A stretch of DNA of 37,644 nt, from positions 1 through 37,644 of the forward strand of contig CABUDL010000010.1 of the NCBI GenBank assembly GCA_902490335.1. The letters are read 5' to 3'. The translations under genes and the position numbers were made by a program. The DNA is from an uncultured Clostridium sp. GTDB taxonomy: Bacteria > Bacillota > Clostridia > Oscillospirales > Ruminococcaceae. This document shows, piece after piece, positions 16,014-23,840 of this stretch. Position 1 is the stretch's first letter, and each line of letters opens with the position of its first letter. The notes beneath the pieces were generated by a model that was not told the origin of the DNA, made no database searches, and saw only the letters and a program-made list of their open reading frames with translations.

Positions 16014-16829
16014 ATGATCCGTCTGGCGACCCAAGAGGACCGAACCACCATCGAGCGCCTTTGTGCAAAGGAGCCGTGGGACGGGACGGAAGTGATGACC
16101 ACCTACCTTTCGCGCTGTGCGGACACCGCGCAGGTCGATTGGCAGTACAGTGACCTGTGGGTAGGGCAGTCGCAGACGCAAAAGCAGAATGCGCAGTATC
16201 TGCTTTGCCGCATCGGGCAGACCTATCGGATGGTCGGCTCTCCCCGGTCGAAGGAGCGCTGGGAGGAGCTGCACCACTTTTTGCAGATGCAGCCTGCGGG
16301 TAAACTGGCAGGCTCGGCAAAGCTGATCGACGGCTATGACCTGCGCTTTGGGCAGCTGCCGGCAGTCAGCCATCCTTCAGGACCGCGGATGATCTGCCAG
16401 AGATTGCCCGACGATGTCAGTGAAAGTTTGGTCTGCCCCTGCGAAAGTCTGGGCAAGGTGTATGACCTGCTGGCACAGGCGGACCCCTGTTTTGCCAAGC
16501 GGCACTGTAAGGACGATTATCTGGCGCGGCTGCTCTTTTTAAAACGCGGCGGCGGGCAGTTCTTTCAGCTGTGCGTACAGGACAGGACAGCGGCAGTGGG
16601 AGGAATCCTGCTGCCGGAGGGCTGCGATTACGGGCTGATCCTCAACCTGTGTACCCTGCCGGAGTTTCGCGGACAGGGCTTGGGCGGTCAGCTGGTGTCC
16701 CGCCTGTGCCTGGAGGCTTTTTGGCAGGGAAAGACACCGCTGCTCGACTGTGCGGACCAACAGCTGGAGAGATTTTATCAGAAGCTGGGCTTTGTCAACA
16801 CTTCCGAATGGAAGAGCAGGCAGCTGTAA
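16014..16829 (+). CDS. GNAT domain protein
   Basis: A 271-residue protein whose C-terminal part (about 175-271) is a GNAT domain: GGILLPEGCDYGLILNLCTLPEFRGQGLGGQLVSR with the R-x-x-G-x-G acetyl-CoA loop (RGQGLG), and ERFYQKLGFVN at the end. The N-terminal two thirds may be a second, degenerate GNAT-like lobe (it opens IRLATQEDRTTIERLC). The ribosome binding site is AAGGAGGAG. Being co-transcribed with two aminopeptidases and a PLP enzyme suggests amino-acid or peptide metabolism, but the substrate is unknown. Confidence 0.8.
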   Translation: MIRLATQEDRTTIERLCAKEPWDGTEVMTTYLSRCADTAQVDWQYSDLWVGQSQTQKQNAQYLLCRIGQTYRMVGSPRSKERWEELHHFLQMQPAGKLAGSAKLIDGYDLRFGQLPAVSHPSGPRMICQRLPDDVSESLVCPCESLGKVYDLLAQADPCFAKRHCKDDYLARLLFLKRGGGQFFQLCVQDRTAAVGGILLPEGCDYGLILNLCTLPEFRGQGLGGQLVSRLCLEAFWQGKTPLLDCADQQLERFYQKLGFVNTSEWKSRQL

Positions 16830-16869
16830 ATAAGAAAAACAGAGGAGATAAAAAAGGAGATCGAAACCA

Positions 16870-18141
16870 ATGAGTTTTTTTAACATAGATCCGGCGCTGC
16901 GCCAGCTGTGTGCAAAAGCAGAGGAAAAAGCCGCAGCAAGCTTTCGCCGAATCGACAGCATTGCGCAGTACAACAGTGAAAAGGTACTGTCGGCTTTTAT
17001 CAACAACCATGTCAGCGAGTCCCACTTTGCTGCCTCCACCGGCTACGGCTATGGAGATCGCGGCAGAGAGGTGCTCGACCAGGTGCTGGCAGAAATCTTA
17101 GGCTGCGAGGATGCACTGATTCGTTATAACTTTATGTCCGGCACCCACGCGCTGACCGTTGCCCTGTTCGGCGTTCTGCGTCCGGGCGACCGAATGGTCA
17201 GCCTGACCGGTCTGCCGTATGACACCCTGCACGGTGTCATCGGACTGGGTCAAAAGGAGGAGGTCAGCGGCTCGCTCAAGGACTTCGGTGTGCAGTATGA
17301 GCAGCTGGACCTGCTCGAGGACGGCAAGGTCAACTATGAGGGTATCCCGCAGGCAGTAAAGGGTGCCAAGGTTGCTTACATCCAGCGTTCCCGCGGCTAT
17401 TCGCTTCGTCCGTCGCTGTTTGTGGAGGACATCGAGCGGATTGTTGGTCTGGTGCGCTCGGTCAACCCGGAAGCCATCATTATGGTGGACAACTGCTACG
17501 GAGAATTTGTGCAGGAGAAGGAGCCGACTCAGGTCGGCGCCGACCTCATCATCGGTTCTCTGATTAAGAATCCGGGCGGCGGCATCGCTCCAACCGGCGG
17601 CTATATTGCAGGAAAAGCCAAGTATGTGGATATGTGCGCCCAGCGTCTGAGTGCGCCCGGCGTAGGCAAAGAGGTCGGCTGCACACTGGGCAACACCCGT
17701 TCGCTGTTTATGGGACTGTTCTTTGCGCCGACAGTGGTAGCTTCCGCCGTCAAGACCGCGACCTTTGCCGCTTCTCTGTACGAGTTGCTGGGATATGAGG
17801 TAACCCCATCCAGCGACGAAATCCGTGCAGACATCATTCAGGCGGTTTGCCTGCAAAAACCGGAGGCGCTGATTGCCTTCTGCGAAGGAGTGCAGAAGGG
17901 CGCACCGGTCGACTCCTATGTGACTCCCGAACCGTGGGATATGCCGGGATATGACAGTCAGGTCATCATGGCAGCGGGCGCCTTTACCAACGGCGCATCC
18001 ATCGAGCTGTCGGCAGACGCACCACTGCGCGAACCGTATGCGGTTTGGATGCAGGGCGGCTTGACCTACCAGACCGGCAAGGTAGGCATCATGCTGGCAG
18101 CACAGTCGATGCTGGAAAAAGGAATCATTCATCTGTCATAA
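16870..18141 (+). CDS. Methionine gamma-lyase-like PLP protein ('aluminium resistance' family)
   Basis: A 423-residue pyridoxal-phosphate enzyme of the Cys/Met-metabolism superfamily, in the group annotated as aluminium resistance/methionine gamma-lyase family (YnbB-like). The cofactor region is seen as DALIRYNFMSGTHALT, MVDNCYGEFV (Asp that binds the pyridine ring) and the PLP lysine in SLIKNPGGGIAPTGGYIAG. The N-terminus GYGYGDRGRE is typical. The reaction of this family is poorly defined; a C-S lyase activity is the usual suggestion. It ends the M42 operon (40-nt gap with AAAAAGGAGATCG). A hairpin follows. Confidence 0.9.
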   Translation: MSFFNIDPALRQLCAKAEEKAAASFRRIDSIAQYNSEKVLSAFINNHVSESHFAASTGYGYGDRGREVLDQVLAEILGCEDALIRYNFMSGTHALTVALFGVLRPGDRMVSLTGLPYDTLHGVIGLGQKEEVSGSLKDFGVQYEQLDLLEDGKVNYEGIPQAVKGAKVAYIQRSRGYSLRPSLFVEDIERIVGLVRSVNPEAIIMVDNCYGEFVQEKEPTQVGADLIIGSLIKNPGGGIAPTGGYIAGKAKYVDMCAQRLSAPGVGKEVGCTLGNTRSLFMGLFFAPTVVASAVKTATFAASLYELLGYEVTPSSDEIRADIIQAVCLQKPEALIAFCEGVQKGAPVDSYVTPEPWDMPGYDSQVIMAAGAFTNGASIELSADAPLREPYAVWMQGGLTYQTGKVGIMLAAQSMLEKGIIHLS

Positions 18142-18148
18142 GAATAAA

Positions 18149-18185
18149 AACAGGACAGTCTGCGCAACCGACAGGCTGTCCTGTT
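18149..18185 (+). terminator. Hairpin after the M42 operon, weak terminator
   Basis: AACAGGACAG pairs with CTGTCCTGTT. The T-run is short (TTGTACTA), so partial read-through into the cobalamin gene 28 nt later is possible. Confidence 0.6.
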
Positions 18186-18212
18186 GTACTATAGAAAAAG
18201 GAGCGGGAAAGG

Positions 18213-18737
18213 ATGACACAGGAAGGACAATTTCAAATTTACACCGGCGACGGAAAAGGCAAGACGACCGCTGCCCTCGGTTTGGCAGTGCGTGCGGCAG
18301 GTGCAGGGATGCGGGTGTACATCGGGCAGTTTATCAAGGACCAGGAGTACCACGAGGTGCCGCTGCTGCGCAGGCTGGGTGTTGTTGTGGAGCTGTATGG
18401 GACCGGCAAGGGCTGTCTGATTGGAAAACATCCGGCACAGGAGGATCTGGATGCGGCGGCAGACGGACTGAAAAAGGCGCAGGCTGCCCTGCAAAGCGGG
18501 CAGTACGATCTGGTCATTTTGGATGAAATCAATGTCGCGTGGCAGCTGGGACTTTTGCACGCAGACCAGCTTGAACAGTTGGCAAAGCTGCGCCCGCAGC
18601 CGGTGGAGCTGGTCTATACCGGACGCGGCTGCCCGCCCGCACTGCTCCAGCTGGCGGATTTGGTCACCGAGATGCAGGAGGTCAAACATTACTACCATAC
18701 CAAAGGGTTGTTGGCGCGGGAAGGCATTGAGCATTGA
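18213..18737 (+). CDS. cobO: Cob(I)yrinic acid a,c-diamide adenosyltransferase
   Basis: A 174-residue CobA/CobO/BtuR-type ATP:corrinoid adenosyltransferase, which moves the 5'-deoxyadenosyl group of ATP onto Co(I) to make adenosylcobalamin. The P-loop is GDGKGKTT near the N-terminus; ILDEINVAWQLG is the Walker-B-like segment, and YTGRGCPPALLQLADLVTEM plus the C-terminal GLLAREGIEH (usually ARKGIEY) are diagnostic. The ribosome binding site is AAAAAGGAGCG. No other cobalamin-synthesis gene is in the window, so it more likely serves corrinoid salvage. Confidence 0.94.
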   Translation: MTQEGQFQIYTGDGKGKTTAALGLAVRAAGAGMRVYIGQFIKDQEYHEVPLLRRLGVVVELYGTGKGCLIGKHPAQEDLDAAADGLKKAQAALQSGQYDLVILDEINVAWQLGLLHADQLEQLAKLRPQPVELVYTGRGCPPALLQLADLVTEMQEVKHYYHTKGLLAREGIEH

Positions 18738-18754
18738 GGAAATTTTGACAGAAC

Positions 18755-18802
18755 AAAATCGGCATCGGGAAAAACAAAATGTTTTTCCCGATGCCGATTT
18801 TT
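18755..18802. terminator. Long bidirectional terminator
   Basis: A perfect 22-bp inverted repeat (AAAATCGGCATCGGGAAAAACA and complement, loop AAAT) lies between the convergent cobO and 18828 genes. Confidence 0.93.
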
Positions 18803-18827
18803 CTTTGTAGCAGGCAGCCGGATACAA

Positions 18828-19280
18828 TCAATTTTTGGGACGAATGCTGGCGGAGATGGCTTTGGTAGCGGCAAAGAACAGCAGAACGGCGACCAGAATG
18901 TAAAGAATTCCCCCGCTGGAGCTTTCCAAAGTGGCAGAATCAAAGTAGAGCTGATACTCTGCAGCGGCGTCTACACCGCTCAAAGAAACCGAAAGCTCGG
19001 TGTCCAAAGCAATCGGAACGGTAAACTCGGCGCCTTCATCAGTTCGCGCGACCTTGTATTCCTTGCCGTCTATCACCATCGTATCAAAGGCATCGTTGGT
19101 CCATAGGATGGTGGCAACAGCCACCTCGCTGTCGATGACCATTGCGATGGGAACCACACTGGTTTCTCCCTGCATATCGGTGACCTGCATCTGGATGGTG
19201 TACTTGCCGGAGCGAAAACCTGCGCCCAGCAGACAAAGGCTCAATCCGAGACAGAGCAGGATGCAAAAAAACTTTTTCAT
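18828..19280 (-). CDS. Small secreted protein with C-terminal membrane anchor
   Basis: A 150-residue protein with an N-terminal signal peptide (MKKFFCILLCLGLSLCLLGAG), a beta-rich domain and one C-terminal transmembrane helix (ILYILVAVLLFFAATKAI) ending in a few basic residues. The domain has the pattern GKYTIQMQV, then VAVATILWTNDAFDTMVIDG, KEYKV and YQLYFDSATL. I recall this pattern from small surface proteins or C-terminal modules next to metal or haem uptake systems in Clostridia; function is unproven. The start at 19280 follows GGGAGGA. It lies 41 nt downstream of the LysR gene on the same strand, so LysR may co-express with it. Confidence 0.8.
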   Translation of the reverse strand: MKKFFCILLCLGLSLCLLGAGFRSGKYTIQMQVTDMQGETSVVPIAMVIDSEVAVATILWTNDAFDTMVIDGKEYKVARTDEGAEFTVPIALDTELSVSLSGVDAAAEYQLYFDSATLESSSGGILYILVAVLLFFAATKAISASIRPKN

Positions 19281-19321
19281 GGAAATCCTCCCTTGTGTTT
19301 GTGGGTGTTTGGTCTGTGAGC

Positions 19322-20215
19322 TTAGTTGGAATCGACTGCGTTGCCGCAGACAGTATAGTATTCCAGCAGCTTTTCGATGGTGGGCAGCTTGGCTTTCTTG
19401 GGGTTGTATACACAGGAAAACCCGACCTGAAGGGGATGATAAAGCATCGGTTCCATCCGCAGGGTGTGCAAAGGCATTTGGTAATAATTGGGGAAAATCC
19501 CGATGCCGCACCCGCTGTCAATCAGCGCCACAGCAGAAACAAAAGCATTGGTGAAGATAAAGTTTTTGTGGCGGAATCCGCTGTTGTCCCCCAACAGGTG
19601 TCGGTGGACAGCATCAAATTCATTTCCCAGCACCGAAATGATGGTTTGATTTTGTAAGGTTGCGCGGTCCCCTTCATTCATCTGCCAAAAGGGGTGGTCT
19701 TTAGCAGCAGTAACCATCCAGCTGCCGCTGTGAATCGGGATGCGTTTCATTTCGGGAATCGAATCGGCACACAGGTCACAGCAAAATCCGATGTCCAGCG
19801 TTCCCTTGCGAAAATTGGATGCCATGCGGGAATAGCCATAGGTGTTGCAAACGATGTCCACTTCAGGATAGTTGCGGTGCAGGTGCTCGATAGGACCAAT
19901 CATCAAAGGATGTTCCATGGTTCCGACTCCGATGTTCAGCCGGTCGTCAAACATCAGCTGTAATCGCTTGATAGAGCGTTCAATCGAAATATACTGCTCC
20001 AGATAGTCGTCGGAATCTTCAAGCAGCTTGTTGCCGGCAGGGGTCAGGTCCAGGCTTTGTCCCTTCCGCTCGAACAGTTGAACGCCAATTTCCGATTCCA
20101 GAGCGGCAATCTGCTTGCTGATGGTTCCCTGTACCACATGACAGTCCTCTGCCGCGCGGGTAAAGCTGAGGTGGCGCGCAGCGCTGATAAAGTATTTTAA
20201 TTTGATTTTATCCAT
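19322..20215 (-). CDS. LysR family transcriptional regulator
   Basis: A 297-residue LysR regulator. The N-terminal winged helix-turn-helix is clear (LKYFISAARHLSFTRAAEDCHVVQGTISKQIAALESEIGVQLFER), followed by the linker helix and a periplasmic-binding-like effector domain. I start it at the ATG at 20215, the normal LysR beginning, which follows AAGGAG by about 13 nt; an ATG at 20290 has no site. The upstream region holds two near-identical palindromes that are good candidates for its own or a partner's binding sites. The likely target is the gene just downstream or the small membrane protein/opp region upstream. The effector is unknown. Confidence 0.9.
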   Translation of the reverse strand: MDKIKLKYFISAARHLSFTRAAEDCHVVQGTISKQIAALESEIGVQLFERKGQSLDLTPAGNKLLEDSDDYLEQYISIERSIKRLQLMFDDRLNIGVGTMEHPLMIGPIEHLHRNYPEVDIVCNTYGYSRMASNFRKGTLDIGFCCDLCADSIPEMKRIPIHSGSWMVTAAKDHPFWQMNEGDRATLQNQTIISVLGNEFDAVHRHLLGDNSGFRHKNFIFTNAFVSAVALIDSGCGIGIFPNYYQMPLHTLRMEPMLYHPLQVGFSCVYNPKKAKLPTIEKLLEYYTVCGNAVDSN

Positions 20216-20253
20216 GTCAACCGAATTGCTCCTTGAATATTTTTGCTGTTGTT

Positions 20254-20270
20254 CATTCCGAAAAGGAATG
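20254..20270. promoter_or_regulatory. Palindrome 1, possible operator
   Basis: CATTCC-GAAAA-GGAATG, a perfect 6-bp inverted repeat with a 5-bp A-rich centre, upstream of the LysR gene. Confidence 0.5.
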
Positions 20271-20307
20271 GTTGTATTGACAGTATTCATACGTACGGAA
20301 AAAGTTT

Positions 20308-20330
20308 GCTTATTCCAAAAAGGAATAAGC
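20308..20330. promoter_or_regulatory. Palindrome 2, possible operator
   Basis: GCTTATTCC-AAAAA-GGAATAAGC, a perfect 9-bp inverted repeat. Its centre is 57 bp from that of the palindrome at 20254-20270, and both share ATTCC-n-AAAA-GGAAT. Confidence 0.55.
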
Positions 20331-20443
20331 AGATTGAAAAAATTCGCTTTACTTAATATGAATAAGGTGTTAAAATCAAGAAAAAAGAAAATACTGATAA
20401 AAATAATTCGTTATTAAAATAACTTTTATATATTTTGCATAAT

Positions 20444-20821
20444 TTATAGTAAAAAAATTAAGAGGATGGAAATCAGGACGAATCCAGCTCCAACACCCAA
20501 TGGAATCAAGAAGGTCGATTTTCGTTGTTTTTGGCTGATGAAATCGTAGTAGCTTCCGACGTCGTCTTTTACTCCTTCCTCAATATTTTTCTTGGAATAG
20601 CGAGAAAGTTTTTTGTGAGCATACTCGAACAGGTCGAATCCACCCAACCAGGAAGCAAATCCCAATCCACCGACAGCAGTCAGAATCAATCCTCCTAAAA
20701 AGACGCTGTTGACAATGCGCATTCCCCAGGAGCTGTCCCGCAACAAGAGGCAGGAGAGCAGGCTGAGTGCAATACCCCATTTGATACAGATGCCGGTGAC
20801 CCGTTTGGCATAAGCATTCAT
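20444..20821 (-). CDS. Small membrane protein, DUF3899-like
   Basis: A 125-residue protein with about three or four hydrophobic helices: one near residues 12-27, one near 37-60, and one at the C-terminus (FLIPLGVGAGFVLISILLIFLL). A charged cytosolic segment rich in Lys/Ser/Asp lies between. The LLGG/GG-rich second helix and the length recall the DUF3899 family, though I am not certain. GAGGTGA precedes the ATG. It has a strong sigma-A promoter and is divergent to the opp operon. Function unknown. Confidence 0.7.
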   Translation of the reverse strand: MNAYAKRVTGICIKWGIALSLLSCLLLRDSSWGMRIVNSVFLGGLILTAVGGLGFASWLGGFDLFEYAHKKLSRYSKKNIEEGVKDDVGSYYDFISQKQRKSTFLIPLGVGAGFVLISILLIFLL

Positions 20822-20860
20822 TTTGTATTCACCTCGTTTTAAAGAAACTTATTTAGTTAC

Positions 20861-20889
20861 AGTATAGAATCTTTTGATGATTCTGTCAA
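20861..20889 (-). promoter_or_regulatory. Promoter of the DUF3899-like gene
   Basis: On the minus strand TTGACA (20884-20889), 17 bp, TATACT (20861-20866), a near-consensus sigma-A promoter. Confidence 0.8.
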
Positions 20890-20904
20890 TATTTCAGTTG
20901 TTAC

Positions 20905-20933
20905 TTTACTTTCATTAAAAATGAGAGTTTAAT
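20905..20933 (+). promoter_or_regulatory. Candidate promoter of the opp operon
   Basis: TTTACT (20905-20910), 17 bp, TTTAAT (20928-20933), 36 nt before the oppA start; its -35 begins 16 bp from the divergent promoter. Confidence 0.5.
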
Positions 20934-20968
20934 GCAGAAATATTTTTTTAAAGGAGGCAAAAAGAAGT

Positions 20969-22777
20969 ATGAAGAAGCTGACAGCGATTGTTTTGGCGAT
21001 GATGATGATGGTATCATCGTTTGCCGGATGTTCGCAAAACCAGGAAAATGCCACATCGGAAACACAACCACCTCAGGAGACGAGCAGTGCAGAGGCAGGA
21101 CAGGGAGCGGTTCCATCCGATGAACCACATGGTTCTTTTAACTATTACATGATTTCGGATGTAGATACCATCAACCCACACACCTGGCTATCGGGAACCA
21201 GTGGTTCTTTGATTAGTATGTGTACCTATGGTTTATACCGTTTTGCTCCGAATGAAACCGGCGACGGGTTCATCTTTACCACCGAGCTTGCAGAAAGTGA
21301 CCCTGTGCAGGTGGATGAAGAGGGAAAGAGATGGCAAATCAAGATTCTGGAAAATGCAAAATGGCAGAACGGCGATCCCATCACCATCGACGACGTCATC
21401 TATTCTTGGAAGATGTGTCTGGACCCAATTTTGATTAACTCCAGAGCCTCTCAGCTGGCAAGCGATTATATCACAATCGTCAATGCAAAGGAATATTCCT
21501 TGCAGGCAAACTCTAACACAGTAAAATGGGAAGATGTCGGCATCAAAAAAATCGATGACTATACCTTGGAAATTATCTGTACCGAGCCTGTTACCGCTGT
21601 CGATGTTAAAAACCACATCAACTACGATTGGAACAACCTGGTACATGAGGAAACCTATGAAGCGTGCATGAACGAGGACAGAACGCTGAGCAGCTACGGC
21701 ACCGCTGCCGATAAATTTATGAGCTGTGGTCAGTTTATCCTCAAGGAATGGATTCCGGGCGCACAGATTACCCTTGCACGCAACCCAGATTATGTTTTGG
21801 CAGAAGAAACCAAGATGGAAAACTTTGTATTCCGTGTAGTAGGAGACAGCAACACCGCATTGGAACTGTTTTTGAACGGCGAACTGGATGCTGTAAACCT
21901 TTCTGCTGATTCCATTGAGCAGTACATCGAAGACCCGCGCGTTTACCAGTCGCCAGCATCGGGTGTCAACACTATGCTGATCAATATGGGCAACACCAAC
22001 AATAACGGCATCTTGGGCGATGTCAACTTCCGTAAAGCTCTGTATTATGCAGTGGACCGAGAATCCATTGCGAAGATGGTCAATGGTATTCCAGCTAACT
22101 GGACAGTTCCGCTCAAGTGTATAGCAGATGTTGAGAGCGGCGTAATGTACAGAGATATGGAAGAATCCAACGCCTACATCCCGGAAAATCTGGGCTATGA
22201 CCCGGCAAAGGCAAAAGAGCTGTATGATGCAGCAATGCAAAAAGCAGGGCTTTCCAACCTGACCCTGACCCTGATGTACAGCGAAACCTCTACCAGCTAT
22301 AAAAAGATTTCCGAATTTTTGCAGAAGACTCTGCCGGAAGTGTTTGGCGACAGCTTTAAGCTGGAACTGAATGCAGTCAGCGGTTCGGTTTCTACCGAGT
22401 ATATTCGTGGTTGGAGAAACGGTGACCAGAACAGCTTTGAACTGGCATGGTTTAACTGGAACACCAACCCGGCAGCTCCTTGGAACGGATTGAAGGTTTA
22501 CTCCGGTACATACAGTAATAAGAACGAACCATACTTCAACGATGAGTATGACGCACTGTGGCAGGAGGCAAACTTTGGTCTGGAGGCGAAGCTGGATAAC
22601 GCTTACCGTCTGGAACTGACCAGAAAGATGGAAGAAATCACCATCGAAGATGCAGTGACCATTCCAATCTATGAGATGCCGGCTTACACCATGATTGCAG
22701 ACCGCGTTCAGCTGCCGGTCAAGGAATATGTTCCGATCTTTGGATTCGGCTATACATTGGCATCTATTGTTGAATAG
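20969..22777 (+). CDS. oppA: Peptide ABC transporter substrate-binding lipoprotein
   Basis: A 602-residue solute-binding protein of the SBP_bac_5 (OppA/DppA) family. The signal peptide ends in SSFAGC (lipid Cys21), then a Glu/Gln/Thr-rich linker to about 50. The family pattern DTINPHTWLSGT, LAES-WQIKILENAKWQNGDPITIDDVIYSWK and NPDYVL (the lobe hinge) is clear, and VNFRKALYYAVDRESIAKMV matches the second lobe. The start has AAAGGAGG. It is the first gene of the opp operon. Peptides are the likely cargo, but OppA-type proteins also bind nickel, sugars or heme, so the ligand is open. Confidence 0.92.
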   Translation: MKKLTAIVLAMMMMVSSFAGCSQNQENATSETQPPQETSSAEAGQGAVPSDEPHGSFNYYMISDVDTINPHTWLSGTSGSLISMCTYGLYRFAPNETGDGFIFTTELAESDPVQVDEEGKRWQIKILENAKWQNGDPITIDDVIYSWKMCLDPILINSRASQLASDYITIVNAKEYSLQANSNTVKWEDVGIKKIDDYTLEIICTEPVTAVDVKNHINYDWNNLVHEETYEACMNEDRTLSSYGTAADKFMSCGQFILKEWIPGAQITLARNPDYVLAEETKMENFVFRVVGDSNTALELFLNGELDAVNLSADSIEQYIEDPRVYQSPASGVNTMLINMGNTNNNGILGDVNFRKALYYAVDRESIAKMVNGIPANWTVPLKCIADVESGVMYRDMEESNAYIPENLGYDPAKAKELYDAAMQKAGLSNLTLTLMYSETSTSYKKISEFLQKTLPEVFGDSFKLELNAVSGSVSTEYIRGWRNGDQNSFELAWFNWNTNPAAPWNGLKVYSGTYSNKNEPYFNDEYDALWQEANFGLEAKLDNAYRLELTRKMEEITIEDAVTIPIYEMPAYTMIADRVQLPVKEYVPIFGFGYTLASIVE

Positions 22778-22821
22778 AACAGAAAACATTCCCGATCATT
22801 GCGATATCATAAGAACGGAGG

Positions 22822-22839
22822 AAGGGGCGCAAGCCCCTT
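22822..22839 (+). promoter_or_regulatory. Hairpin between oppA and oppB
   Basis: AAGGGGC-GCAA-GCCCCTT is a stable 7-bp stem with a GNRA loop in the 112-nt gap. It could protect the oppA message and thereby raise oppA over oppBCDF. T-rich DNA follows, so partial termination is also possible. Confidence 0.5.
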
Positions 22840-22889
22840 TCTCTGTCAATCGGCCTGATGACAGGCGCTAGGTTTGGAGGGCGGCTTTT

Positions 22890-23837
22890 ATGACAAAGTA
22901 TGTGATTCAGAGGGTGCTGGCGATGCTGGTCACCCTGCTGATTATCATGACACTGGGCTTTATGGTGATCCGCCTGATGCCCGGAGGCATGTTCGATGAA
23001 GCTGTGGATATGACAGAAGAGCAAAAAGCGGCTATCGAGGCAAAATATCATCTGGACAAACCGATGGTCGTACAGTATCTGTACTTCCTGGGCGACATCA
23101 TCCTGAAGAATGACTGGGGTACTTCGCTGAAGGTATTCACCGGAACACCGGTTTGGGATGTTATGAAAACCAGAATACCGGTTTCCCTGTACATCAACTT
23201 TATCTCGCTTTTGATTTCGTTGCCTATTGGAATTGTGTTGGGCATCAGCGCTGCAATCAAAAAGAATACGGCGGTCGATTACGTCATCTCGTTCCTGGTT
23301 GTTATCTGTATATCGGTTCCGTCCTTTGTCTTTGCAACGTTGATGCAGTACTATCTGGCATTCAAGATGGGGGCATTCCCGATTATTTATGAAGCGACCT
23401 CAACCGGTGTCCAGCGGTTGTATACCTTGGCGCTGCCGATACTGGCGCTGTCGCTGGGTCCGATTGCCCGTGTTACCCGTTATCTGCGCGCCGAGCTGGC
23501 GGAGACCATCAACTCCGACTTTATGCTGCTGGCAAAGACCAAAGGCTTGACCGAACGGCAGGCGACCATCAACCACGGTATCCGAAATTCGATGCTTCCG
23601 TTGATGAACGTCATCATCCCGATGTTCACCAGTATCCTCGGCGGCAGTATGGTCATCGAAAGCCTGTTTGCAATACCCGGCATGGGCGGTCTGATGGTCA
23701 GCTCGATCAACGCACCGGACTATCCGCTGACAATGGCGGTACTGGTCTTTTACTCTGCGGTATCGCTGATCACCGTGCTGGTCGTTGACCTGTCCTATGG
23801 TATCGTGGACCCGCGTATCCGAATGGGAGGGAAATAA
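22890..23837 (+). CDS. oppB: Peptide ABC transporter permease OppB
   Basis: A 315-residue inner-membrane permease. The N-terminal helix and the motif MPGG (after VIRL) and the region KYHLDKPMVVQYLYFLGDIILKNDWGTSL are typical of OppB/DppB. The EAA loop that contacts the ATPases reads LAKTKGLTERQATINHGIRNSMLP. About six transmembrane helices. The ATG at 22890 follows GGAGGGCGG. It pairs with OppC to make the channel. Confidence 0.94.
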   Translation: MTKYVIQRVLAMLVTLLIIMTLGFMVIRLMPGGMFDEAVDMTEEQKAAIEAKYHLDKPMVVQYLYFLGDIILKNDWGTSLKVFTGTPVWDVMKTRIPVSLYINFISLLISLPIGIVLGISAAIKKNTAVDYVISFLVVICISVPSFVFATLMQYYLAFKMGAFPIIYEATSTGVQRLYTLALPILALSLGPIARVTRYLRAELAETINSDFMLLAKTKGLTERQATINHGIRNSMLPLMNVIIPMFTSILGGSMVIESLFAIPGMGGLMVSSINAPDYPLTMAVLVFYSAVSLITVLVVDLSYGIVDPRIRMGGK

Positions 23838-23840
23838 AAC

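Noticed and set aside
14773..16320. A 515-codon minus-strand frame
   Set aside because: Antisense shadow of the second M42 gene and its neighbours; no ribosome binding site and no recognisable domain.
21233..22789. A 518-codon minus-strand frame
   Set aside because: Shadow of oppA, which is complete and has a signal peptide and ribosome binding site.
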